Positions 20,311-30,142 of a stretch of 64,000 bases of DNA are shown here, piece after piece. Position numbers and translations under genes: made by a program. Within the stretch, counting starts at the first letter, position 1. Each line of letters begins with the position of its first letter. This DNA is from Hippasteria phrygiana (lineage: Eukaryota > Echinodermata > Asteroidea > Valvatida > Goniasteridae). Under the pieces are notes generated by a model. The model saw only the letters and a list, made by a program, of their open reading frames with translations, did not search any database and had not been told where the DNA came from. The stretch covers positions 806,001 to 870,000 of the forward strand of contig JAZGUH010000719.1 of NCBI GenBank assembly GCA_037893225.1, read 5' to 3'.

Positions 20311-21388
20311 CATGAGCTTGGGTTGCCTCGGGGTTACTGGTGCGTGGGCATTCTCGTGCAAAGTGACCAACTCCCCCACAGGAAAAGCAGCGGCCCTCCT
20401 GCCTTGCATTTGGGTTACGTCTCGGTGGATTCATCCTTCCTCCCTGGTGGTTTGGGTGTTGAACCCGTGGCCCGATGCAATTCTCTAGCCGTTGCACCCT
20501 GAAATCAAGAGATTGCTGGCCCTGGAGAACACGGTCTAGTGTGGTCATCTGCTGGTACATCAACATTGTCAACTCTTCCACGCGATCTGGCTTTGGTGGT
20601 GATTTGCTATCCCCTACTGGTGGGCTCGACTTTGGCCCCCCACTTTCAGTGCCAGGCTGTTGCACCTGCTTCTGTCCTGTCGTCTGCTGGACCAGCTGAT
20701 AGTGGAGTCTCCTCGCCTCCTTCGCCTGGCGCATCTCTTCACTGATAACCTTCAATTCTTGCCGCAGTGTCTTGAAGGTCATGCTGCGAGGCTGCATGGG
20801 GGCCAACCGCTGCCGCACACTGTCGTCATGCAGGCCTGTCATGAACTGGGTCGTCAGCAGTAGGTCCCTGCTCTCCCCCAGCATTGCTTGTCGCCCTCGT
20901 CTCCTTTGCAACTCCTCGATGTGACGCAAAAGTGCCTCCAGTGCTATTGCATACTCCCCTGCATTCTCCTCAGGCTGTTGTTTCCGGGCAAAAAATGCAG
21001 CTATAGGTGTCGTTGCTTGACTTCCCTCGCCAAACTCATCAAGGAGTTCTGTGATTGCTGCTTCAGCCGTCACAATACCACCCCGGCTCTCCAAGTTTAG
21101 GACCACGTCTCGGGCTCCACCTCCTGTGTGACGAACTACCTCATGGAATTTGACCTGATCCGGCTGTGGCTCCTTTGCCTCCAGGAGGTATCTCATATCC
21201 CGGGCCCATTCTTCCACCTTTAATCCGTGCTTGTCTGATAAGCCCGAAAAGTTGGGAACATCCTTCAGCTGGTGTGCTGTGTAGGTGAATGGTATGTTCG
21301 GCTTGACCTTTGTGATGGGGTCAAATCCGGCCATCTGGAGGGGGCTGGCTGCAGTCCCTTCGACATGGAAAGGGCTCTGGGGGTGCAA
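20294..21388 (-). CDS. gag: Gypsy-2 gag
   Basis: An intact 364-codon frame starts almost at the end of the 5' LTR (13 nt away). A capsid-like region contains FSGLSDKHGLKVEEWARDMR, AFFARKQQPEENAGEYAIAL and LLTTQFMTGLHDDSVRQRLA. A basic/proline-rich linker follows, then one CCHC zinc knuckle, CFSCGGVGHFAREC, near the C terminus. Length and order are normal for Ty3/Gypsy Gag, which forms the RNA-packaging particle. It is the only element ORF here that looks fully intact. The start could also be a little upstream within the LTR, since that frame stays open. Confidence 0.85.
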   Translation of the reverse strand: MHPQSPFHVEGTAASPLQMAGFDPITKVKPNIPFTYTAHQLKDVPNFSGLSDKHGLKVEEWARDMRYLLEAKEPQPDQVKFHEVVRHTGGGARDVVLNLESRGGIVTAEAAITELLDEFGEGSQATTPIAAFFARKQQPEENAGEYAIALEALLRHIEELQRRRGRQAMLGESRDLLLTTQFMTGLHDDSVRQRLAPMQPRSMTFKTLRQELKVISEEMRQAKEARRLHYQLVQQTTGQKQVQQPGTESGGPKSSPPVGDSKSPPKPDRVEELTMLMYQQMTTLDRVLQGQQSLDFRVQRLENCIGPRVQHPNHQGGRMNPPRRNPNARQEGRCFSCGGVGHFARECPRTSNPEATQAHGHPLN

Positions 21389-21400
21389 TGCTGACCCGGA

Positions 21401-22153
21401 TTCAAGGAATTGGGTCGCAGACTATTTTTAGGGTAGGACACAAGAAATAAAAAATTAATACAAATAGCTTTTCTCAGTTCCAACTAATAAAAAAAACTAA
21501 TTTATTTGCTGCCACAAGAAAATAATACAGAATCAAAGTGCAATCCGGAAGTTTCCAAAATGATTAGAAATAAAACGTCTAAAGTGAATTGGACCTTAGG
21601 ATAGATTCAAAGGAATTTAGATTAAAAAAACAAAAAGAAAACAATTGTCCAAGTCTTGCAAAAATAACGGGAAAGACACTAAATTGAGGTTTTGCCCAGT
21701 CCACTAAAATGTTTAAGGAAAAAGAAACAAAATAAGAACTAAAAAAACGAATAGAAAACAAGAGAACAACCCAACACAGCACTAAAAGCAAATTACCACC
21801 ATGGTACAGATACAATCCAATAATTCAAAAGCAGACAAACTCCAGCAGGATGTACATGTAATTTCGAGCGGGTACAAGGGCCATGCTTTCCCTTCTCTGC
21901 TAATCTGCTAAGTGAGGGACCTATCTCAGGGTACAGAGCACATGGTCTCTTATCAATGGGCTACTGTCCTTGGGGGTCATGTTACCGGGGAAACTATTTG
22001 TACTAGACCAGGAGGGCACTACTGTGAGCCAAGGACACAAAAACAGAGGGACTAGACTTAAAAAACAAAAAGGTACACTTTGCACAGGGAGAGCTACTCC
22101 TATAAGCTCCAATCAATAGAAAGTAAAAACAAACTTAATTTACCCTGCCACAC
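21401..22153 (-). repeat. Gypsy-2 5' LTR
   Basis: A direct repeat of 15263-16016. It carries the promoter side of the element in minus orientation. The internal boundary reads TTGAA|TCCGGGTCAGCA, with no obvious tRNA primer match. Confidence 0.85.
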
Positions 22154-22293
22154 GTGCACGCACGCACGATTATTTAAAAATAACCAATCAGCGTTGGAAA
22201 TGGGGAGTGGAAATATGGCGGCTGCTGGCGACATCTGTGCGTAAAGCGCGCAGCGGCCAATGCCAAATCCAGATTTTTATACATGTAGATCAG

Positions 22294-22546
22294 GGCCCAA
22301 TTTCATGGCTCTGCTTACTACCGTTAGCGAAAAATCCCCGCTTACTGTAGCAGAAAATTCTGTGGTTACGGCAAGCGTATTTCACGCGTTAGCGGGGAAT
22401 TTTGGCTTCTGAGCATGCGTACATCTCGTAACTAAGGATTCTGTGCTTACAGGGCTAGCGCAGAATTTTTCCGCTGGCGCTGTTAGCGCAAAATGGTTAT
22501 CGTAAGAGCAGAAAGCTGTGGTTTAGCAGAGCCATGAAATTGGGCC
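22294..22546. mobile_element. MITE with CAG target duplication
   Basis: A 253-bp element with about 24-bp inverted ends (GGCCCAATTTCATGGCTCTG and its complement), flanked by CAG at 22291-22293 and 22547-22549. Removing it joins GATCAG to TGCGCGC, which restores the match to the left arm at 14980. Same family as 48989-49223. Confidence 0.8.
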
Positions 22547-22550
22547 CAGT

Positions 22551-22638
22551 GCGCGCAACGGCCGGCCGACAGCGCCCTCTAGCAACACACTCATACTGTG
22601 TGTGTAGCGAGAGGGCGCTGTCGGCCGGCCGTGCGCGC
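22551..22638. repeat. GC-rich hairpin
   Basis: GCGCGCAACGGCCGGCCGACAGC...GCTGTCGGCCGGCCGTGCGCGC: arms of about 38 bp pair almost perfectly around a TACT-centred loop with TGTGTG stretches. Absent from the left arm at 14965-14985, so probably a separate insertion. Confidence 0.75.
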
Positions 22639-22675
22639 TATACGTCGCACCGCTAAGGACGTCTTGGAACCAAGA

Positions 22676-23143
22676 CTACTCCTGGTTATGAGGCGGTTGG
22701 GTCGGTTGGCGCCGCCGGCGCCCATGGTTGTGTTGGCGATAGACGGCAACAAAGGTCTTCGTAGCCTTGATCAAGGCTGTCAAGCTTGTTCCCATACGAG
22801 CGAGCGAGTTTATACCCATAGCAATGATAAGTGCCACAAATGCCATCATTTCGGGAATGTTGATTGGGTGCCAGGAGAAATGTTGGTCAGGATTTGAGTC
22901 TATTGTTTGCTGCGCATAGCGATTAGTCTCGTCGACGAGCATATCCCACACGACTTGACAAAAATACAGCTTGAAAATCTCCACTGCCGACAGCGTGGCA
23001 AAGTCGCCGGTGGGGCGAGGGTTTCCAGTGAGCTGCACGGTCCCACACTCGTAATGGCCTCGTCGTTCCCAACCGGTACGGAAATCTAACTTTCCTGTCG
23101 TCCTCAATCTCGGCCGGCTGCCACCTTGATACGTAGGCTGCAA
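22676..23143 (-). pseudogene. piggyBac-type transposase N-terminal fragment (PGBD-like)
   Basis: On the minus strand the reading GNPRPTGDF, then EIFKLYFCQVVWDMLVDETNRYAQQ (residues about 53-77), then HFSWHPINIPEMMAFVALII and MGINSLARMG, matches the start of the DDE_Tnp_1_7 domain of piggyBac-derived proteins. After this the similarity stops and the frame runs into a repeat, so the DDD catalytic part is absent. Upstream, a pyrimidine-rich TTTTTCTATTGCAG (about 23130-23143) could be a splice acceptor. Either a broken transposon copy or an exon of a domesticated gene. Confidence 0.65.
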
Positions 23144-23734
23144 TAGAAAAACAAGGCAAAGGACGATTAATCTCGGTCCTACATTTGTAAATGCAATATC
23201 CCACTGCTACTTTGCTGCATGTGCACTTGTATTGTGCTGAGAAAAGAAAGATGGCAGCCTCCCCTCTCCGAAAGTCATTGCCTATCATTATAAATTGTCC
23301 TTTTAATGTGGAATAGTGCATGTGATTTCCCTCAACTTCTGGCATAATACGACATAATTATGAGGGCCATTCGAATATGAGGCTATTCTTTGGGAAGCTT
23401 ATAAGAGTGCATTTTCAGCTTGTTGATGATAAATAGCACGACCGGTTATGGGTGGATGTTATACAATTTCTATGCTGTAGACCTATAGTAATAGAACATC
23501 CACTAACGTTAGCTGTTTCGATCGATGAAATAACCTCAAGATGGCAAGAACTTAACTGGAACACTTTTGCATCTAGCCCCACTAATACAACTACAAGGCC
23601 ACACATCGTGACACGCTTTTTTTGGTTGAATACTCTTTCCAATCTGTGCGCATTTGTCCAAGGAACTTGCGAGTTGCAAATATACTGGATGGATGTATTC
23701 GGTAATCTCTCAGCTTTTATTATCTTACATTCAA

Positions 23735-24877
23735 ATGAATGTAAGAAGCGAATGACCTCCAAATTTTCGAGAAATTTTGGCATCTTTTCCAACGTCTCTT
23801 GTGATGCGACGGCTGTTTCTTGTACAAGAAACTCGCACGCAGGCGCGCGGCGCCCCGTACAATTATTGCCATCGATACTGCCCGGTGTCATGCCAAAAAG
23901 TGTCCGGTGCCAAATACTGTCCGCTCATTAGCATACTGCTCTCTGATTGGTCAAGTGGGTATTACGTCATCGCGATACCGGAAGCTTGCTAAATAGTGTC
24001 CGGGCGCACGTACGTCGATCGCGTCCTTGCCGTCAAGCTATCAACATATACTGCGTGACGATAAGTTCTCATTCGCATCTTTTAATATCACCTTTTTGGG
24101 TTTATTTTACCTCTTTTATTGTTGATTAACTTGAGTTTGCGTATATTGCTTTGTATGTTGTTCGGCCTGTTTCTGTGTGTTTTGTTGGCATTTTCGTTCA
24201 CGTCTTTTCTAAGTAATAAGCAGATATTATGATTAAATTGAACGGGCTGTCAAGAAAAAAAAGTTGATAAAAACTCATCCAACAATTTAAAATAGTCGCT
24301 GGTACATGAATACGTATAAGCATGGTATGAGGTATAGTAAAACAAAAAAGTATTTGGCAAGGAACGGACAGTATTTGGCAAGGAACAGACAGTATTTGGT
24401 AGCGTGCTTTGTGTGTGTGTGGGTGTTCATATTGTGCTGTGCATAAATGCAACATACATGCACGTTGCAACGCATGCATGAGCGGACACTTTTTAGCAGC
24501 GGACACTATTTGGCATGTAATACATGCCAAATAGTGTCCGTGACTTTTGCGCGTGCTCAGCGGCCAGTATTTGACCAATCAGAGAGCAGTATGCTAATGA
24601 GCGGACAGTATTTGGCACCGGACACTTTTTGGCATGACACCGGGTTGTCGCCGGACCAAGTCAGAAAACATCGTTTCTGTACCAAGGTTTGCGATTAGAA
24701 CCCCCATAGGAAGAGCAACTCATGTTTTTTGTCACTTAAAGTCAGGTAGGGCCTATGTTAAATTCTTCCAAGAGAAGAAACAGCTGTCGCATCACAACTC
24801 GTGAAGAAGAGAGCGGCAAGAGCGATTTGCATAACACGACGTCACAACTTTGGGGTCATTCGCTTCTTACATTCAAA
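23735..24877. repeat. Imperfect long inverted repeat around the 74-bp-TIR element
   Basis: GAATGTAAGAAGCGAATGACC (about 23737-23757) and GTGATGCGACGGCTGTTTCTT (about 23801-23822) recur inverted at 24853-24877 and 24776-24796. They lie outside the perfect arms at 23881 and 24644. Two opposing open frames over 23415-23931 have no recognised domain. Confidence 0.6.
23881..24644. mobile_element. Non-autonomous element with perfect 74-bp terminal inverted repeats
   Basis: The left arm 23881-23954 and right arm 24571-24644 are exact reverse complements by eye (ends CCCGGTGTCATGCC / GGCATGACACCGGG). The interior repeats the arm motif GGACAGTATTTGGCA several times (24350-24400) and contains a small palindrome, GCCAAATAGTGTCCG with its complement (24510-24540). 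No ORF of note. No clear target duplication was seen, so the superfamily is unassigned. Confidence 0.75.
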
Positions 24878-24907
24878 ATGGCTGCCGCCAAGAGACGTTG
24901 TAGTACG

Positions 24908-24950
24908 TTACTCCTAGAACTATGAGGTTCCTGACATGAACCTCATAGGA
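24908..24950. repeat. Partial copy of the CTCCTAGAACTATGAGG hairpin
   Basis: CTCCTAGAACTATGAGGTTCC followed by TGACATGAACCTCATAGGA is a shortened version of the palindrome at 26136-26189. The remaining 24645-25220 sequence shows nothing else recognisable apart from an A run (25138-25153). Confidence 0.55.
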
Positions 24951-25220
24951 AGACGCCGATTTTTCCCATAGGCTAGTACAGCAAGAATAAGAACGTCATT
25001 TCCATGCAACACGAGTCTACATTTTTCGCGCTGAATTACTTCATGGCTGCCCCCCAAAAAAATAATATGCCGCATTTACCTCCTCACCTCGGTTGCGCCA
25101 AGTCAATTTTCGCCTGAAACGGGTCCAATTTGCGGGGAAAAAAAAAAAAAAAATGCAGTCGTTCCGAAGCGATCACACACGCACACCATCGATTAAGCCG
25201 CACACACGAAGCTCCTGTTT

Positions 25221-25638
25221 TGCGGGGGGCCGTGGGTCGGTCAAGTCATGATTATTCATCGAAAATTCGAAGCGCGGTACGGCAGGCAACTGCCGCGTGT
25301 CCGTTATTAGTCTAGGTTCCAAGACGTTCTTAGCGGTGCGACGTATAGCGGCCGACAGCGCCCTCTCGCTACACACACACGCGCCAAGGCCAAATCGCTA
25401 ACAACCCGATTTGGCCTTGGCGTGTGTTTGTGTGTAGCTAGAGGGCGCTGCCGTTCGCGCTGTACGTCGCACCGCGATAAGAACGTCTTGGAACCAAGAC
25501 TAGTCCGTTATATACCGTCTGCATGCATTGCCTGTCGTCGCAGACGGTATATAACGGACACGCGGCAGTTGCCTGCCGTACCGCGCTTCGAATTTTCGAT
25601 GAATAATCATGACTTGACCGACCCACGGCCCCCCCGCA
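25221..25638. repeat. Large palindrome with a second hairpin inserted in one arm
   Basis: Arms 25221-25397 and 25408-25638 are near-complete reverse complements around a CTAACAACC loop. Shared blocks include CGTGGGTCGGTCAAGTCATG, CGGTACGGCAGGCAACTGCC, GTTCCAAGACGTTCTTA and CCAAGGCCAAATCG. The right arm alone has an extra hairpin (25504-25558, CCGTTATATACCGTCTGC paired with its complement). The GGACGT/GGTTCCAAGAC motif links it to 22640-22675. Confidence 0.85.
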
Positions 25639-25776
25639 CATTACCCGGCTGGATGCATGCTGGGATATCTTACAGGCATGCATCTACTGTTTCGTGAGTG
25701 GTATAACGGTCGAGGTACGTGTTCGTGTGTAGATACATGTACATGTATGATGTGCCTGTTCCTGCTTATCACAGTT
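25639..25776 (+). other. Region upstream of the KRAB exon
   Basis: Unique-looking sequence with an ACATGTACATGTA tract (25734-25747). TCCTGCTTATCACAG at 25760-25774 is a good splice-acceptor match just before the ATG, so an untranslated first exon may lie further left. No promoter motif is recognised with confidence. Confidence 0.4.
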
Positions 25777-25903
25777 ATGGCAAAGGAGAGCGCTTCATCA
25801 GATGACATCCAACAGTTTTTCACTGCCACTGAGTTCAAGGCGCTCTCTGAGCAAGAGAAGCTTTGTCCAAGAAACATCAAGAAGAATCACGAGATAACAA
25901 AAA
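25777..25903 (+). CDS. PRDM9-like zinc-finger gene, exon 1: KRAB-type domain
   Basis: Begins at the ATG at 25777 in good context and ends at the donor AAA|GTGAGT (25904), phase 1. The 42 complete codons contain DDIQQFFTATEFKALSEQEK followed by RNIKKNHE. This fits the PRDM9-type KRAB box: acidic start, FF/YFT, E-W/F, SE-EK, then R-N-x-K-x-N. In PRDM9 this region mediates protein contacts in meiotic nuclei. The Trp of classic KRAB-A is Phe here. The phase and the following LPAHRRKSR exon match the PRDM9 layout, in which KRAB is followed by a short basic exon. The link to the finger exon 19 kb away rests on splice phase and homology order, not on transcript data. Confidence 0.7.
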
Positions 25904-26135
25904 GTGAGTTTACAATTTTTTTAATCAGCCACAATGGATTGAATACATGTAAACAGTTTTTATAAGCATGCTAAGTAGCAAAAAAAGCATGTAGCTTGAG
26001 AATTCCAGCTCTGGGCTCATATTACATGTGGAGGTAAATGCCATAGCCTGGATTCCCAGCGTTTTTTCTTTGAGTGAAGATTATCTTCCGTTTCCCTTGA
26101 ATAATAACAACCAAACACTCACCTACAATTACATT

Positions 26136-26189
26136 ACTCCTAGAACTATGAGGTTCCGTTCATGTCAGGAACCTCATAGTTCTAGGAGT
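26136..26189. repeat. 54-bp perfect hairpin with 11-bp direct repeats
   Basis: Arms ACTCCTAGAACTATGAGGTTCC (26136-26157) and the exact complement (26168-26189) surround a loop GTTCATGTCA. ACAATTACATT flanks it on both sides (26125-26135, 26190-26200). Length and 11-bp duplication suggest a minimal Mutator/fold-back-like insertion. It lies in intron 1 of the KRAB gene. Confidence 0.75.
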
Positions 26190-26358
26190 ACAATTACATT
26201 AGCCCACAGAGTAGTCATTCATGCAGCGTCTGATCTCAAAATTAGAATACGATCAAGTTAAACCCGAAAAAAATATTGTTTTTAATCGCGGTGATAAAAA
26301 CATGCGTAAATCTATATCTCTATGTAGCAATGCCATACTGGTTCCAAAGTGCTACACT

Positions 26359-26446
26359 GGCATGCTTCTTCTCAATTTGGAAAAAGCATTTGACACTGTG
26401 AACCATACAATTTTACTGGGTAATAAGCTGAGAGGGTTTCGAGTCA
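26359..26446 (+). pseudogene. Non-LTR retrotransposon RT fragment
   Basis: The reading LLLNLEKAFDTVNHTILL matches the conserved RT motif (D-x-x-KAFDTVNH) of LINEs such as CR1/L2/Jockey types. Both sides are unrelated, so only about 25 residues remain. It adjoins a minisatellite. Confidence 0.6.
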
Positions 26447-26662
26447 ACTCGGACCCACGGCCAACTCGGACCCACGGCCAACTCGGACCCACGGCCAACT
26501 CGGACCCACGGCCAACTCGGACCCACGGCCAACTCGGACCCAACGATGACCAACTCGGACCCAACGATGACCAACTCGGACCCAACGAACTCGGACCCAA
26601 CGATGACCAACTCGGACCCAACGATGACCAACTCGGACCCAACGATGACCAACTCCGACCCA
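26447..26662. repeat. Two-unit minisatellite (17 and 21 bp)
   Basis: About six copies of TCGGACCCACGGCCAAC are followed by about six of TCGGACCCAACGATGACCAAC (one lacking the GATGACC part). Both share CTCGGACCCA. Open in several frames because the unit lacks stops. Confidence 0.9.
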
Positions 26663-27770
26663 TCGTGCAAATGTTGCCTTTCAATGTTTTGATACACTAA
26701 GCACGAAGATGGCAATAGGTCCTCGTGTACATGTAGGCCTACGTGATTACAAGCAAAAATGAAGCACTCGGACAGGGCGGGCACTTGAACTTATGGATTC
26801 ACCACGAACGGGGCCTCTAGGGGGGGGGGGGGGGCAACCACTGTGGCAGAAAACAGGGGTGGAGAGGATGTATAGGAGGTTGACGATTTTCCTAAAAGAA
26901 CCCTCGATATAAACATTATCACCAGGCGGAATAGTTAGGACTTAAACCCCCGGCATTCCGCCTCTCCAGTAATTTCGCGATGGATCAACTGACCAAAGTA
27001 TATACCGGGTAATAACAAAGTTAACTTGAAGGGATCACCTCGCGGAAAAAAAAGACTGAAATAAGTACAGCCTGGAATCCAGAAATTCAGAACAAAACTG
27101 GAACAATATCACTTTAAGAAAATAACTTGCGACAAAGTTCTGCCTTTATACACAATCCTCAAGCCTGATGTTTCAAAGTTGGCTAATGTAATAAGTACAT
27201 CTCAGCTGATATTTAAACAACGTGATTAAAATATTACCAGCTGTTTGTTTTTGCGATGTTCTAAAACCTATGTTTTATAACCGACCGTAAATATTTTTGA
27301 CATTAATTAAGGCAAGTTTGTATTATCACTTTTTGTGTAAATATTTTTTTATAGCTTTTCATATTGTAAATGGAAAAAGTTTAGGCTGAAATTTGCTTAT
27401 AAATGATTGAATACCCCATTCAATCAGCACAACAAAATGGCCCAACAAATTTCAGACCTACCTACCCCTATTTTTGAAAGGCATGTATTAATTGGAAGCA
27501 GATTACTGACAATTTGGGAGACCGCCAACATAGGGCAAGAGGTAACCCACCTCGCAAGCAGCCTGAAGCAGGGTTAGAAATTACATACCTGGGTTAAGTG
27601 GGGTTTTGAGGCAGTTAACCTGGAAAATTTCTAACCCTGAGAAGTGTAGTGTGAACACTCCATAGTACTTGGGTAATCTCGGGGTTAAATTTTTTGTTAT
27701 AAACCCTGTGATTACCCGGGTAACAGTATAGTGTGAAGCAGCTATTATCCTAGCCTGACTGGTTCCATAT
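26663..27770. other. Non-coding stretch of intron 1
   Basis: A 12-14-nt G run at about 26821-26833 and a SINE fragment at 27504-27541 (CTGACAATTTGGGAGACCGC...) are the only recognisable items. No coding potential is seen. Confidence 0.5.
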
Positions 27771-29780
27771 TAGGGCTGTGCGTTCACGGGTAATTTTGGA
27801 TCCGGGTACCCGAACGCCACACTGGTTCGGTTCTCGGGTACCCGGAAGTGGACCGTAAAAAAACAAACAAAAAACAAACACTGTCTAATCATAGAGCAAG
27901 GTTTGTAATGTCCTTGTGTGCACCGTGCAGCCGCTAAAAGGCCCCCGCAAAAATAGTTTTGCTTCCGGTTACCCGATCTACCCAAATTTTACGGCTGCGA
28001 CCCTAAAATTTGTATCGGCAAGTAAAAACAAAACATTAAAAAATCAATAAAAAAAATAGTCCTGTTGTATTTTCCGTCTTCACAAAACGCCTCTCAATAA
28101 CATATTTCCGTCAAAAACGCTTGTAATTTGTTTGCCTACTTACATTCGCTATTTTTTAAAAAGAAACCTCCGTTGTTTTTACAAGTTCCCTTCGCGATTA
28201 CAAGTTCCTTTCGGTGTGTGATTTCCTATCACCATGATGAAAACACGTGTGTCATGCTCAATGCAGCAATGCTGTACTGGTTCCCGCCGCGCCGCCCACT
28301 AAGTGCCAAAGAAGGCATGATGGAAATGCGGCAACCAGTCTATGCATGCACTGCATGCCGCACGTGCACTGCACACAGGGCCGGGGCCGGGGAGCGAGTG
28401 CCGTGTGCTGATTGGACGGCACGTGTGCGAGGTGGACTCACTGAACTGCGTGATTGGTCTACTATGGCTCTTCATATGGACTTATTGGTTGTTCGGCGCC
28501 GGCCAGATATCACAACGTTCGTAATAGCCTGTGATTGGGCGACTGCACGGAGCGTGCCACTATCTTCTTGGTAAAAAAAGAGGTAAGCCTTGTCCAAAGC
28601 GATTTTATACTGGGGCGGTTCTTCTGTCGCAGGGACGGCGAAAAATATCCAGCACAAGAACAAAAATGGGGGGTCATGTAGTGTAACCGCCTTATTAAGG
28701 CAAAGTTACGATCTTGGCTTTGTGTTTATTACTGATTTCAATTATTTCAGGGACACCAGGACCTTTGAAATTGAACATTAATTATGTTAAATTTGACCTA
28801 TTATATAAGACATTCTCCATTGAAGACGTTTTCACAGCTGCAGTCATTACCTGTCGTCCAGTCTCTATAAAAATATCGTTTAGAAGGTTCAGATATTTAA
28901 AAAGACCTCGAGTACGGTTATTTACAGGAGGCGCCGGGGTGTCGCGCCGGCCTTTGCTTGTGCAGTCAAGCGTAACATACACAATAATCCAACAATGGAT
29001 TGAAATTGCACAAATAGCGGCAAATGGCGTCATCCGGCCTGGTGGTACTGTTTTTTGTTTTTTGCGCCATTTTGGCGTCTTCCGTACGCAAGGGGTTAAA
29101 TATTAAATCATCCACAGAGTACGAGTTAACCTGGCATGCCTGGGTACGAGTTAACCTGGGTACGAGTTGACTTGGGTACGAGTTGACAGGGCACATGTAC
29201 ATGTAGTCGGACACCAAAATAATCACACACCATAAAACAAATTTAATACTCCAAATTTAAGCAAAGCCTCCTCCAAGCAAAGCCTTGTATTGTTTTTGTT
29301 TTAACGTATACCCGTAGGCCTAATACGGAGAGCGCTTCCCATTCCCGCTGCCCCAGTGTCTGAGCAACGTTCACTCTCTCAAGATCAATATTACTCCCGC
29401 CCGCTCTTTGATCATACCGCGGAGCTAGTTTAGCGCCAGCGTAAACCGCAGTTCACTTCCATTGACAGACTATAATAAGCAACAAGATAGCTATAGATAA
29501 GATACAAACAGCGTTGGCCGACCACATTATTGATACTTTCCATTCACTGCATTTTTGTTGACGCATTGTTTTCAAAACACCGCCGGACGGTTCGGGTCTT
29601 TCGAGTCGGAACAGAGTTTGAAATATATCGAATTCTCTGTATTTATTTATTTATTTTTGGTATGAAACCTTACATTGAATTTTTCACCGTAAGTTTCGGG
29701 TACCCGAACCGGAAAAATGGAACCGGATATTGACGCCGGCATTCGGGTACCCGGGTACCCGGATACCCGGAACAGGCCTA
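27771..29780. mobile_element. hAT-1: non-autonomous hAT element
   Basis: A 2010-bp element with hAT-like ends TAGGGCTGTGCG and (complement of right end) TAGGCCTGTTCC. It is flanked by the 8-bp duplication TTCCATAT (27763-27770, 29781-29788). Subterminal regions repeat GGGTACCCG at both ends. The interior has a short tandem (GGGTACGAGTTAACCT/GACTT, about 29120-29190) and no transposase-like ORF; the 28128-28574 frame has no domain. Confidence 0.8.
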
Positions 29781-29814
29781 TTCCATATGACAGAGATATA
29801 ACTCTGAGAACTCA

Positions 29815-29835
29815 CCCCCCCCCCCCCCCCCCCCC
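29815..29835. repeat. Poly-C tract, 21 nt
   Basis: An uninterrupted C run just outside hAT-1, bounded by CTCA and AACAAAAAC. One of many such tracts in the window. Confidence 0.9.
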
Positions 29836-30142
29836 AACAAAAACACAATTTGTACACAATCAGTCTGAGCACACAGTCGTACTTCCCCAATACGTCCGAG
29901 GACAATGCTTTGTGTTTCCTATTGTTCCTTTAATATAACCAACCCCCATAGACTAAGCACGTATCCTTACGTTCGAGGACCGATTTCAACAAAAGACTCT
30001 ACGTTCGAGGACTGAAAGGTTTCTTTGTGTTTCCTTTCTTCTCTTGTCCTCGGAGATATATACAGTGCACGTACCAGAGTACAAGGCAGCTTGGCTTTGT
30101 GTCTCCAATCATCCCCCCACATGCCTGGTTTTTGGGTCATAC

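Larger units (their letters stand above)
15263..22153 (-). mobile_element. Gypsy-2: recent Ty3/Gypsy LTR retrotransposon
   Basis: Direct repeats of about 750 bp (15263-16016 and 21401-22153) differ at only a few bases over their length. Examples are A/T near 15355 against 21491, and A/G in GGCTACTATCC against GGCTACTGTCC. Coding on the minus strand is gag, then protease, RT, RNase H and integrase. LTR ends in element sense start TGTGGCAGGG and finish about ...CAATTCCTTGAA. No target duplication was found, so one flank may be rearranged. Despite its youth, pol carries two nonsense codons and several frameshifts, so it is not autonomous. Confidence 0.9.
22240..22675. repeat. Right arm of inverted-repeat element hosting Gypsy-2
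   Basis: CGGCCAATGCCAAATCCAGATTTTTATA and, after the MITE and hairpin, GCGCGCTATACGTCGCACCGC are the reverse complement of the left arm at 14945-15030. The distal GGACGTCTTGGAACCAAGACTA also occurs in the palindrome at 25221-25638, so both belong to one repeat family. Confidence 0.55.

Noticed and set aside
23415..23931. Two opposing frames of about 158 codons
   Set aside because: Neither shows a domain and they overlap the outer inverted repeat; likely chance, although an upstream exon for the piggyBac fragment cannot be excluded.
26352..26784. Open frames on both strands reading GPSWSSL/SELVIVG repeats
   Set aside because: Translation of the 17/21-bp minisatellite.
28128..28574. 148-codon frame inside hAT-1
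   Set aside because: No hAT dimerisation or BED motif; composition not protein-like.
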